This document shows positions 23,401-34,354 of a stretch of DNA of 64,000 nt, piece after piece. The stretch's first letter is position 1. Every line of letters starts with the position of its first letter. This DNA comes from Mytilisepta virgata (Eukaryota; Mollusca; Bivalvia; Mytilida; Mytilidae): the NCBI GenBank assembly GCA_028015205.1, contig CM051514.1, positions 37,774,150-37,838,149 of the forward strand. Direction: 5' to 3'. Made by a program: the position numbers and the translations under genes. Below the pieces are notes generated by a model. It did not search any database, was not told the DNA's origin, and saw only the letters and a list, made by a program, of their open reading frames with translations.

Positions 23401-25480
23401 GTGCGGTAAAAAGTAACTAGAGGCTCAGTGGGCTGAGCCTGTATCGCTCACCTGACAAAATGCTTCTACAAACTTCCATTAATTCTTTGGTTGAATTTGC
23501 TTCAAAAGTTTCAGAGCAGATGATCAAAATATATTTTTCTCATAGGGTCCAAAGTTAAAAGTATTTCCCCTCTGGCGGCCATGTTTTTCTCAGATTTGAA
23601 CATAATGAGCCAACTTCGTAAAGGACCTTCCATACATCATTCCAGTACAGTTTTATTCAATTTGCTATTATAGTTTTAGAGGAGATGATCAAAATATGTT
23701 TTTTTCCATAGGCATGTATGTTAAACTATGTTCCTGCTGTCAGCCATGATGTGTGTCGCATTCGAACGAAATGAGCAATCCCTCTAAAGGACCTTCCATA
23801 CATCATTCCAGAACAGTTTGGTTAAATTTGCCCCAGTAGTTTCAGAGGAGATGAACTTTAACATGTTTTCCCTTAGGGTCCAATGTTAAACTATGTCCTG
23901 TGCTGGCAGAAATGTTTTTTGGCAGATCGGAAAAATTTCGGCAATCTTAGTAAAGGACCTTCCATACATCATTCCTGTAAAGTTTGGTTAAATTTGCTCA
24001 AGTAGTTTCAGGGGAGATGAACTTTAACATGTTTTCCCTTAGGGTCCAATGTTAAAATATGTCCTGCTCTGGCAGCCATGTTTTTTGGCGGATCGGAAAA
24101 ATTTTGGCAATCTTAGTAAAGGACCTTCCATACATCATTCCTGTAAAGTTTGGTAAAATTAGCTCAAGTAGTTTCAGAGGAGATAAACTTTAACATGTTT
24201 TCCCATAGGGTCCAATGTTAAACTATGTCCTGCTCTGGCAGCCATGTTTTTTGGCGGATCGGAAAAATTTTGGCAATCTTAGTAAAGGACCTTTCATACA
24301 TCATTCCTGTAAAGTTTGGTTAAATTTGCTCAAGTAGTTTCATAGGAGATAAACTTTAACCTGTTTTCCCATAGGGTCCAATGTTAAACTATGACCTGCT
24401 CTGGCAGCCATGTTTTTTGGCAGATCGGAAAAATTTCGGCAATCTTAGTAAAGGACCTTCCATACATCATTCCTGTAAAGTTTGGTTAAATTTGCTCAAG
24501 TAGTTTCAGAGGAGATAAACTTTAACATGTTTTCCCATAGGGTCCAATGTTAAACTATGTCCTGCTCTGGCAGCCATGTTTTTTGGCGGATCGGAAAAAT
24601 TTCGGCAATCTAAGTCAAGGACCTTCCATACATCATTCCTGTAAAGTTTGGTTCAATTTGCTTCAATAGCTTCAGAGGAGATAGCAAATATATGCGTTCC
24701 CCATAAAGTCCAATGTTAAACTATGTTCTGCGCTGGCTGCCTTGTTTTTTAACAGATCGGAAAAATTTCGGCAATCTAAGTCAAGGACCTTCCATACATC
24801 ATTCCAGTAAAGTTCGGTTAAATTTGCTTAAATAGCTTCAGAGGAGATAGCAAATATATGCTTTTCCCATAGGGTCCAATGTTAAACTATGTTCTGCGCT
24901 GGCGGCCATGTTTTTCGGCAGATCGGCAAAATTTCGGCAATCTAAGTCAAGGACCTTCCATACATCATTCCTGTAAAGTTTGGTTCAATTTGCTTCAACA
25001 GCTTCAGAGGAGATAGCAAATATATGCTTTTCCCATAGGGTCCAATGTTAAACTATGTTCTGCGCTGGCGGCCATGTTTTATGGCAGAACAAAAAAATTT
25101 CGGCAATCTAAGTCAAGGACCTTCCATACATCATTCCTGTAAAGTTTGGTTCAATTTGCTTAAATAGCTTCAGAGGAGATAGCAAATATATGCTTTTCCC
25201 ATAGGGTCCAATGTTAAACTATGTTCTGCGCTGGCGGCCATGTTTTTTGGCAGATCGGAAAAATTCCGGCAATCTTAGTAAGGGACCTTCCAGACAAAAT
25301 TCCTGTAAAGTTTCGTTAAAATTGGTTCAGTGGTTTCAGAGGAGATAGCCAAAATGTAAAAAGTTTACGGACGGACGGACGGACGGACGGACAGACGGAC
25401 GGACGACGGACGCCAAGTGATGGCAAAAGCTCACATGGCCTTTAGGCCAGGTGAGCTAAAAACAGTGATTTTTGTTTAGA
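23401..25480. mobile_element. Pearl-like non-autonomous element with 166-bp tandem core
   Basis: The element starts with a short hairpin (AGGCTCA/TGAGCCT at 23421-23440) and GCTCACCTG. It then carries a core of 166-bp tandem units, a GGAC microsatellite (about 25370-25410), and a terminal hairpin (14-bp stems, one mismatch, at 25428-25457) whose end CAGGTGAGC is the inverse of the 5' GCTCACCTG. The order of core repeats, ACGG-type microsatellite and conserved tail is that of bivalve Pearl-type elements, which are probably mobilised by Helitron-like enzymes. No coding capacity was seen. Comparison with copy 2 of the surrounding duplication shows that it is an insertion. Confidence 0.85.
23626..25291. 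repeat. 166-bp tandem repeat, exact period
   Basis: The anchor CCTTCCATACATCAT (with small variants) starts at 23626, 23792, 23958, 24124, 24290, 24456, 24622, 24788, 24954, 25120 and 25286: ten consecutive intervals of exactly 166 bp. Units differ by substitutions but not by insertions or deletions. An incomplete unit, about 12 bp shorter, precedes the array at 23472. Two subtypes alternate in blocks: units with AAGTAGTTTCAG lie on the left and units with ATAGCTTCAG on the right. Confidence 0.95.
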
Positions 25481-25792
25481 AATCCTAAGTATTTGAAATT
25501 CTTATTTTCTAGGTATTTGGATAAAACTTTGGTGTTTGTTTCAAACCTTGTTTATTAAAGATGCTACATTTATGCAAGCGAGATAAATGAAAGGTGCACT
25601 TAATTTAAATGTTCATTTTTTTACTAAGGATATTTTATTAAATACATCCCACTAATGAAATGCACTTTAAAAAACTACTTTCGTGAAGTGAATATTATGT
25701 AGTTTTAATATCGGGATAGTAAGAATAAAATACCTTTATTTGCTGATATGGTAATGATAATGTTTGTTTTATTTGTAAATTTAAAATATGTT

Positions 25793-25844
25793 TGTGGGTG
25801 TCTGAACCACGTCCCGTCGGTATTACAATCTTTAAATGGTTTCC
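25793..25844 (-). pseudogene. Truncated copy of receptor exon 3
   Basis: It keeps the acceptor (ccctgtaaaatg on the plus strand) and encodes KPFKDCNTDGTWFRHP, but the duplication junction then replaces the rest of the exon with intron sequence. The second closing cysteine and the donor are lost. If spliced after exon 2 it would give a truncated ectodomain ending about 30 codons later. On the minus strand it lies before the real exon 3, so it could compete for splicing. Confidence 0.85.
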
Positions 25845-27775
25845 CTGTAAAATGATCAGAATACTTGTTGACATTTCGCATATTAATAATTTCATCAAAT
25901 GCAATAGATAAAATCACATTAGGGTGTCTATGTTCGGCAATTAAATGTCAACATGATATATAGTTAATGTTAATTTCATCGATGAAACGTTAGAAATAAT
26001 TGCGTCAGGAATCAAGAAAGATATCTTTCGTTTGGTATTTGTACATGCATAATTAACAGATTATTAAAATCATTGCACCTTATTCTATGGACAGTACATT
26101 TGTACATTTCGGTACATGGTAAATACCAGATGCCGTGGAAAAAGGGTTAAAACATTCCATGTTACGCGAGACAAACGGTTTTGAAACTATGCATATATAT
26201 TGGACTTGTCAAAGAATCTGCTACTATATAGAAATAAACAACTAATGTATATGACTTTTGGATGACACAAGGTCATATCTTTCTGAGAGAATTATATTTT
26301 CCATGTTTGTAGTCCAGTTGAATATATATATATTTCTATTGGTCGATTATATTCTCCATAGCTCTGACTTCAGATGGTCATTGCTTTACTCGTATATATG
26401 TATAAAAGCTACTTAAAAGGTTTATTAATGTGATTTGAAATTAAATGTAATAATATACTGGAATAAATTATGAGGGTTTTGCCAGAGTCTGAAGTTTACA
26501 CTTTTTCAATTTTAATATGAAAGCTGGTTTCGTTGCTTACACTAACTACGTCTGCTATACAATATAGTTTAAATCAAATATACGTTGTACACCCTGCTGC
26601 TGAAAATATACGTTATCTCACATTGAGATATATTCCTCCCATTTTCTATTCTCTATCTCCAATTTTTTTACAATTCATGAACAATTATTAATACGCTCAA
26701 GGCTATTAAATGTAATAAATAACGTTTCGCGTAATACTACATGAGATAAAATATATATGAACACATGTTTACTATCAAATAAATGTTGTTTTTGTCTGAC
26801 TTGCAAGTAACCGGATAATTTGCAAATTAGGTAAAAGTAACTCTGTCCTGACATGTTGATAAATATTGGGGTTAAACAGTAATACTTTCCTTTGTTGGAA
26901 TCTTCCAAATATACCAATATCTTATTTTTATTTGAATTTGATATACGAATTTTGCAAAGAATTGATTTGGAAGTGTTATCGGTGTAAAAAGAAAGAGTTG
27001 GTAGAGCGTATATTATTTCAATTGATTCACACTACAGTGCATTTCTATGGGAAGTTTGACATGCTAATTAAACATAGTTATCTAACAAATATGAAAAAAA
27101 AACAGTATCCATACACAGGTACAAAATGCATGTAGTAATATAACGAGTAAGATAATATACAATATATAAAGTCCGAACTATACATCTGTGGCGTCTGTTT
27201 TTGCCAATCAAATGTCAAGGTGAATATTACTTGAATCCCCCCTCCCCCCGGTCACTCCTACTAAACACAGAAAACGGTCAGAATCAAGTATTTAAAAATG
27301 TAGAAAGAGATGACAAATATTTGTAATGACTACACCATATATAATAATTTTTTTACTAAAAGAAGAGTCAAAGCTTAAAGTCGTAATTGTTTGTCAATGA
27401 AATTTAAACCTTCAATAAATCAACGAGTACGAATCGGGAGTTTGAAAATCCTAAGTATTTGAGATTCTTATTTCTAGGTATTTGGATAAAACTTTCGTGT
27501 TTGTTTCAAACCTAATATATTAAATATCTTACATTTATGCAAACAAGATAAACGGAAAAGTGCACTAAATTTCAATGTCCATTTTTTTTACTAAGGATAT
27601 GTTATTAAATACATCCACTAACGTAATGCACTTTAAAAAACTACTAACGTAAAGGGAATATTATGTAGTTCTACATCGGTATAGTAAGAATAAAATATCT
27701 GTATTTACTGATATGGCAATGATAATTTTTTGTTTTATTTGTAAATTTAAAACATGTTTGAGTATTTATTATCAG
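25793..27775. repeat. Tandem duplication, copy 2 (with truncated exon 3)
   Basis: This is the second copy of the duplicated intron segment. It lacks the array present in copy 1, so it preserves the pre-insertion arrangement around 27447-27455. Its right end (aaacatgttt near 27762) matches the junction sequence at 25788, which defines the duplicated unit. It contains a truncated copy of receptor exon 3. Confidence 0.9.
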
Positions 27776-27944
27776 AGTTTTCTCAATAAATAAAATCTAA
27801 CCGGAGCCGTACCAGGCATGGAACCTCGATTTTATGTCAGTTTGACAACATATTTCTTGCTTTCGTTATTTCTTTGTTAGATATTATCAAGTTGTCTACA
27901 GCTATAACAGTGTTTCTGAAATAATTGATACTTGAAACAATGAG

Positions 27945-28170
27945 TGTCAGGATAGATAAGGCGAGGTTTTGGTACCCATAAAACCGGTGGAACGCAAGTA
28001 CTTTTCAGTGTATGTACTGAGTCAGACAACCCTCACTCTCTTTTGCGTTTATGTTTGTGTTTTGTGCCCTTTTATGCTATTTCTTGCCTCGGAGGTCTGT
28101 TTTTCGGGTAGAGTTGATTGATTGGCATGTAAATATTAACAGTTCCTGTTATCCATTTTGTTGTTTATAA
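27945..28170 (+). repeat. Dispersed repeat, family D
   Basis: TTGGTACCCATAAAACCGG, TGTGCCCTTTTATGC and CTGTTATCCATTTTGTTG match the other two copies. It lies in the intron between exons 2 and 3. Confidence 0.7.
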
Positions 28171-29714
28171 CAATATGAATGAAAATTAAAAGAAAAACAT
28201 GTGTCACCTCTAGGGTAAGTAGCCAATGTCTTTGTAAGGAAAGTAACGGTATTTGACAATTCAAAAGTGCAGGGTTAATTGGAACAAGAAAAAAATGAAA
28301 CAAAAAACCATAAGAAAAACTAAATAGTGGGTAAAAAATTCGTGTTTTCATTCGAAAAATTTGAATGGTGAACTTTAACATTGACACGACATACTTAAGT
28401 AGGCGTTATATCAGTAGCAACGTTGTGCTTTACTAATCATTTGCCTCCTTAAATTTATTTCTTATTAAAATCACATGTTGCATTTACATTATAAAATATA
28501 AAGTTATTTCAGATAATTTCTTTGTCGCAAAACATAGCCTACAGACAATTATACCTTGTACATAATGTTTTATTTTGTATTAATTCTTCTCTAGGACTGA
28601 TAGAACTCTTGAGGATAAACGATTTATTGCAAGTCCATCAAATAAACATAAGTTTAAATGATCTGATACGTTAACTGTCTAGTCCTCGCCTTGGTAAATG
28701 CAATCAGCATTACTTTTGATGATGGTAGAAAGCGTCCACCATTACCTTCGTATCAGAATGAAAGGTAGTTAAAAACCATCAATTACTAGACCATATATCC
28801 ATAATAATCATGTTTCACTTCGGTTGAATATTCCCAAAAGTATTATATCTAACGTTTATCTTGATGTTCCATATCGTTGTAGTTTCTTAAAGATTTTACT
28901 GGGTAATTCCTTGGAAGTTTTGACTATTTTTCTGTTTAATGTCTCTTTCAATGTTGTTTCTGTATTCTATCTCGCATATGTATATTTAAATGTAACGTTA
29001 TCAACGTGTACGATAAATAGCAATTTATTTTGCTAACACGAGAACTTTGTAGGAACCGTCGGTGAGATTAGTAGTTTTTCCTCTGCGTATAAAACCCAAG
29101 CTCTATTCCATTGCTTTATCTAAAGTGCATTAAGCAATTTTATGTCATAATTTTTTAAATACCACTATACCCCTTCATATTTTTATATAATATTTCGACG
29201 CATGCGTTTATCGAGAGGAAAACACCAATCAGGATCGCTGTGTTACTTGTTTCTTTGATACATTTCATTCTATATAATTTTCAGCCAACGATTTGGTGTA
29301 AATTGTTCTAAACGATTTAACACATCTTTGAAATATAAAGTATCGTTTTAATTCCTAAACTGCAATAAATAACAAGAAATAACAACAGATATTCAGTTTA
29401 CCTGCTTTCTGTATAATATTCCAGTGTTGCTTGCTTTTCTCATAAATCCGAATATTCTCTTGATGTCAAATGGGCTGTTTTAGAATTGGCTGGGGCTATG
29501 GCACGTAGGGGTGCAATAAATTAATAATATCTATCTGCATACCTGGTATCGCTCACGAATATGTATCGGCTACTTTCAATTTAAATGAGTAGAATGGTTC
29601 TAGTTATTTAAGATGAATTTATTTCAACGATAACAAATTTGAAGAATACGAGGTTTTCGTGATAGGAAATCAATGTAAAATTCAAAAAAAAAAATAATTT
29701 AAATATTTTTCGCT
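28171..29714 (-). other. Intronic sequence, nothing recognised
   Basis: Part of the long intron between exons 2 and 3. No exon-like motif or recognised repeat was found. Confidence 0.6.
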
Positions 29715-30200
29715 TAATCATTATTTTTCAATTCCTGTCCATTCTCCTCTTCCTCTTCAAATAATGTAATAGGATATATAACAAGCCGACCATTTTTAGA
29801 AGGAACTAACAATATGTCTGGACGTCCGTACTAAATTTGCTCACAACCCAGTCCTGCATTTTCATACTTAGTCTGCTTTTCCCAAATGATGTTCAGACAT
29901 TGGCAAAGTGTAGCAGTCTTGAAAGAGTAATCATTGCTAACAACATAATCATAGCAATTCATCTGACAAGTGAGAAAGTGGTTTGTAAGCAGAGAGGCAA
30001 TTTTAACTTCTTTAGCTCCATCAAATATATTTCTTTTTTCAACCTTGTTCATGATATTACTTTTTTGAAAGGAAGTCATCCAATGCTAAATATTCAACAA
30101 TTTGTTGGAAATCTGTGGTCCTGACCATGGTGAAATCGCTGGCAACAAGTTCATCCAGAAAATCGAATCCTTTTTTAAAATTTCGCAAAAATCGACTGTA
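29715..30200 (-). pseudogene. Decayed coding fragment of unknown family
   Basis: On the minus strand a protein-like reading (SRFLRNFKKGFDFLDELVAS, then TTDFQQIVEYLALDDFL) breaks by frameshift near 30070. It continues as YDYVVSNDYSFKTATLCQCL and CLNIIWEKQTKYENAGLGC, hits an in-frame TAG, and goes on as YGRPDILLVPSKNGRLVIYP and an acidic end. The composition looks like real protein rather than chance. I do not recognise the family; a transposon-encoded protein or a retrocopy is possible. Confidence 0.5.
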
Positions 30201-30368
30201 AAAGTGGTCTCATTATCGTCTGTAACTTGTTATGATATTGTATTATTATATTTATTTTGTTATGATATTGTAATTATTATATTTATTTATCTTGGCCTAA
30301 TTTGTTTTGCGTAGCCTTATAACTTGTATAATATGTTTACATAATACTTATAGTTGTTTACCAAATAA

Positions 30369-30846
30369 TGTTATAACTGCGCAGTTTAGAAATCACTGGA
30401 ACAATAATAGATACCGATGGAATGACTAGAACTTTCTATTTGACGTACGTAATAATTCTGGTGTAATTCAAACTTCTGCAGTATTCCAGAAGTTTCCGTT
30501 CTACAGTATATATACGGACAAGATCAGAACGTATTGGACCAGACATTCTTGTGTTCTCAGCTGTTGGATTTATTTACGTTTCACACATCGTACTTGACAG
30601 ACTTTTATTTTCGTTACATCATACTAGATTGTGACTGATTGGATATAATATTCCGTTTGGATTCCCGCAACAGTGACGAGAAGAATTGCGGATTAGGAAA
30701 AGACGAAGGATTTTGAACAGTTAAGTTACATTTTAGTTTTTTTGTAATATTTTTTGTAAACGTTGTATATAATAAATCTTGTTAAATTTTATTATTTATT
30801 TGTGTCTTTTGTTGGCTACAATTTAAAGGTGATTTCGGCCGTAACA
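30369..30846 (+). mobile_element. Putative solo LTR
   Basis: The block starts TGTTATAACTGCGCAG and ends GGCCGTAACA, so it has TGTTA...TAACA inverted ends. It contains a TATA-like element (CAGTATATATACGG, about 30505) and a polyadenylation signal (AATAAATC, about 30771), in the order expected of an LTR. No 5-bp target-site duplication was found, so the ends may be off. Confidence 0.5.
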
Positions 30847-32018
30847 AACTTCAGAATAATAAATAAAAAAGATGAAAAGTTTCTTCCAAATTCACATGCT
30901 TTTATTTGTAATCGTTCTAGCTTCAGATCATCATATGTTTTCAGGGCATTTGTCATATTAAGGTTTGTGCATGATGCGTATCTGGATATTTAGAAAACCT
31001 ATTAATATGACAGACCAAGGAGTTTTTGTAAATACTGTTTAGCACCGCGTAATTTTTCCGAAGTGTATTAACGCATCTGGATCTGAACAAGTGACACTCA
31101 GCTATCTTATAAAGTATATAATAAATGTAATATATTAAATGTGCTCTGAGGTCGAAAAGGCCTCAAACAATTCTTATACATGCGTTTGACACCAGAATTA
31201 TTTCAGACTAGTTTCTCTGTTCTTAGCAAAAATTTGTTATTCATCCAATTTGGTCTTTCAATATTTGTTTGCGCAGTAGAATGGTTGAATTTTGAAAGTG
31301 ATATCTGCAGTATAACAAACAGTTTTACAGTCAGTCTATTATGTTGTCTTTTAAAAGAGTAATGTGTTTTAATGGGTTTTTAACCCTTTCCTTGTGAAGT
31401 CATTGTGTGCGAATAGCACTAAATTGTCATATTAAAATTTGCCTGTCACTACAGATATAATTCCATTATATAATCTCTAATTCGTTTTGTAGTAGATACT
31501 CTCGTCAGTCTTTTATTGAAAATAGCAATTATTTCAGTTTAAGATAGCATGGACAAAATTAATCGAGAAATATTGGCGTAATAATTATATAAATACAATA
31601 ATGGTGTGTAACTATTTATGCCTGGCTTGCAATGTACATTCATGAGGTTTAAACACATCAAGCCTCTAAGCTAGTGTTGACGGCAAAAAAAAACAGAAAA
31701 AAAGTTATAGAAAATTAAAAATGGCCACCAATAATGACTCATTCATAAATCTGTTCTAAGATGTTTTATTTCTTGAGAAAGTCCTATCTTTTATTTTTGT
31801 TTTTTTGTTTGTTTTTTGTATTATATCTTTTGGAGCATTTTACATTTACATTTGAATCTGCTGTTAAAATATTTGATTATCGTTTCTGCTTTCAAAATCT
31901 TTGGCTTTGAGCTGATTACATGTGTTATAATACGGATATACAATGCTGGTAAAATTCACTTAAAATCGGTGACATCCGTTAATTCAACCGAATTACGGAA
32001 ATATGACTATCAAATTAC

Positions 32019-32138
32019 CTGAGGCTTCTCCAAAATGGAGACTCATGAATTTTGGACAGTCACCATATACTCTAGTTCCTGCTCTCGTATAATCCCAACA
32101 TGTGTATCCATCAAAAGTGGCGTTACAGTATAGATAGC
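32019..32138 (-). CDS. Receptor exon 2: hormone-binding domain, cysteines 2-4
   Basis: The exon is 120 bp, with a tttcag acceptor and phase 1 on both sides. The translation contains YLYCNATFDGYTCWDYTRAG and then YGDCPKF, the hallmark C-N-xT-(F/W)DG-xxCW-D...C-P core of the class B1 hormone-receptor domain. It supplies cysteines 2, 3 and 4, the conserved Asp and Trp of the domain fold, and a glycosylation sequon (CNAT). Residues are about 37-76 of the exon-1a form. A decayed hAT transposon begins only about 134 bp upstream of the acceptor, so the intron 1 branch-site region lies right beside transposon DNA. Confidence 0.93.
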
Positions 32139-32271
32139 CTGAAATGTAAAAAAAAGCAAAATATTCAAAAACAAAAAGCAAAAAAAGAAAACAACTCAGA
32201 AAAAAAACTATGTAATATACTGGTTAAAGAAACACATGACAAGTTATATTAATATTGTAATAAACTCACTG

Positions 32272-33748
32272 CAGGGATAAAACTTAACGGTCGCCAAATC
32301 GCCAATGGCGACCATAATTTCACATAGGCGACATCACATCACTTTTCAGATTGCCCAACTGACAAAGTTATTCATTCGCTAGAAGTACTCGACGGTTATA
32401 ATAGCATTAAAAAAACAAAGAAATCATCTGGAATAGCTTTTCGAAAGAAAAACATTACTTGTTTCTGAAAATTCGTTTTAAATCGACGCAACGTGTTTTC
32501 TAACTGGAAACCACTTACGGAATGAAATAGACGAAGTGAAATCGGTACGGCCTAGTTAATCCGGTTGAATTTCATTATGTACACACCATTTTTTTTTCAT
32601 TTCTAAAAAATACCGAAGCGAATAATAATAATAACAGTTAAAGAATACTTTATATTTATAAATTAAATTTAGTAGTTGAGGGATAAGGTGAATATGCCAT
32701 TGTATTGTAGGTTAAAAAACACACTTGTCTAATTTGTCCACACTAACAATTATTGCTTCAAAAATCTAGCTAAAACAACATTATTTAACAATTTTAATGC
32801 AGGTGTATTTTATTTCAGTTGACAACGCCTGTTGAGAGTTTCTGTGGATTCGAAGGCTAAAGCAGTAGCATTTCTAAAACTGATAAATTCCAAGGATATT
32901 GTTTGTTTCCTCTTTTTCTTGGTTGATGTATTGAAGACTCCTTTCACTCAAACTATATTGTTCTTTCACGGATTTACTTTTTGATTTCACAGGTTGGGGC
33001 TCACTCCAGCAGAAATTGAATAGAAGATTTGTTAACATATTTGCAGTTATTGATCTTATCTTAACCATATCACCATCAAGTGCTGAGGCTTAACGCGGAT
33101 TTGCACAGCTTAAACTAGTGAACAAAGTTGCGACAAGATGTAGCAAAAACTCCTATCTCCAGAAATTCAACTATATGATCCGCTTGAGAGTATAGATCGT
33201 TGGAATTATTCCTCTGTAATATCTAGGAGGCCAGCATTAAAGGATAATAGTGAAATTTCATATCACATACTCAGACTTGATGAGGCTGAGAAAGATGTTG
33301 AGAATAAAAGTGTGGGTGTTGTAAAAACACATGTTGATATGTGAATGTTAGTGATGCTGATATGGAAGTTAGTGATAATGTCAGTAGACAGAGAGAGATT
33401 CAGGTAAATTTCATTGATATGATGGAAAGGGTAAGGGAAGAATGTTGTGGCAATGAATGTGTTTCAGGGCTTGATGATGAAGAGTACGAGTCTGAAAGGA
33501 TGGATAAATGCACTGTTTATTCCAAAAGTTTAGATGGAATTAACTGATGTTTCCTTAATATTACAGCCAAAAAAATGCAATGTTTTGTTATACAGGCATT
33601 TATTAATGTAATAAACTGAAAAACTGTTTTATATATTATTTTGGTTTTCACAAGAAAAAACCTGGGCCACAAACAATTTTGTTGGGCCTCTAGAATTAAA
33701 AGGTAAGTAGCCCAGCTGGCTCCTGTAAGAAAATTTGTTTTATCCCTA
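32272..33748 (+). mobile_element. Decayed hAT-type DNA transposon
   Basis: The left end CAGGGATAAAAC and right end GTTTTATCCCT form 11-bp terminal inverted repeats of the CAGGG type seen in hAT elements. A subterminal palindrome (GGTCGCC...GGCGACC at 32290-32315) resembles a transposase-binding site. Inside is a degenerate transposase end on the plus strand. No clear 8-bp target-site duplication was found. It sits in intron 1, about 134 bp upstream of receptor exon 2. Confidence 0.65.
32847..33547 (+). pseudogene. hAT-transposase-like C-terminal fragment, degenerate
   Basis: Plus-strand pieces in changing frames read DSKAKAVAFLKLINSKDIVC, then IDLILTISPSSAEA (stop) RGFAQLKLVNKV, then LSPEIQLYDPLESIDRWN, and finally a glutamate-rich end closing at 33547. 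The (L/I)T-x-x-SSA-E(A)-x-RGF-x-LK pattern is the C-terminal dimerisation region of hAT transposases and of domesticated ZNF862-type proteins. At least two stops and two frameshifts make it non-functional. The N-terminal catalytic part is missing. Confidence 0.6.
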
Positions 33749-33835
33749 TAAGCTAATAGATTATGTGTATATATGACTATACATATTATTGCATTCTAAT
33801 ATTTTTGTCCAATAATTTACCTTGGGATAGTGTAG

Positions 33836-34060
33836 AATACAGAATGGAAACGGGGAGTGTGTCAAGGGGACAGCAACCCGACCAAAAGAGCAAAAATAGC
33901 GCAAGGCCACAAATGGGTCGTCAACGCCGCGAGAATATCCCGCACCGGTAGACAGGCTTCAACTGGCCCCTAAACAATAATGGATACTAGTTCAGCGAAA
34001 TAAACAGCACACTAAGCTCCGAAATATACAAATGAACCAAAATTAAAAAAAAACATGTTT
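33836..34060 (-). mobile_element. Family C tail fragment
   Basis: AGAATGGAAACGGGGAGTG, CAACCCGACCAAAAG, and CCCCTAAACAATAATGG to AAATGAACCAAAATT match the tail at 1411-1625. The coding part is absent. It lies just after the hAT element. Confidence 0.85.
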
Positions 34061-34326
34061 ATTTTAAAGACTTCAATTTAACTGAATTACACACTTTGTG
34101 CTGTATAATTCTGAGAACTAACGTCTTGTTTATCAGATAGCCAATATCTCAGAGATTCGTTGTCACAGGAAATCATATACAAATATATCAGTATTAGTAA
34201 ACTGCATTTCATATGGTTTTAAACTCTCTTCTCGAAATCCAGAACATAAAAATATAACGTCTATATATTTGCAAATTGTCCAAAAGTTATCAAATTTTGA
34301 AATGACAAATTACATCTGGACTAGAC

Positions 34327-34354
34327 ATTGAACCCGCGCGAGCGCGGGTTCAAT
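34327..34354. repeat. Perfect CG-rich palindrome
   Basis: 13-bp arms (ATTGAACCCGCGC and its complement) surround a 2-bp GA centre, forming a perfect hairpin in otherwise AT-rich DNA. Confidence 0.9.

Larger units (their letters stand above)
21064..25790. repeat. Tandem duplication, copy 1 (starts inside receptor exon 3)
   Basis: This segment matches about 25793-27775 nearly base for base over long stretches (about 95% by eye near the exon). It starts inside exon 3 (at GGGTGTCTGAACC on the plus strand) and runs to a junction near 25788, where the second copy begins. Compared with copy 2 it carries two extra blocks: about 0.7 kb at 22395-23065, and the 2-kb Pearl-like array at about 23401-25480. 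It lies wholly in the intron between exons 2 and 3, apart from the exon end itself. Confidence 0.9.
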
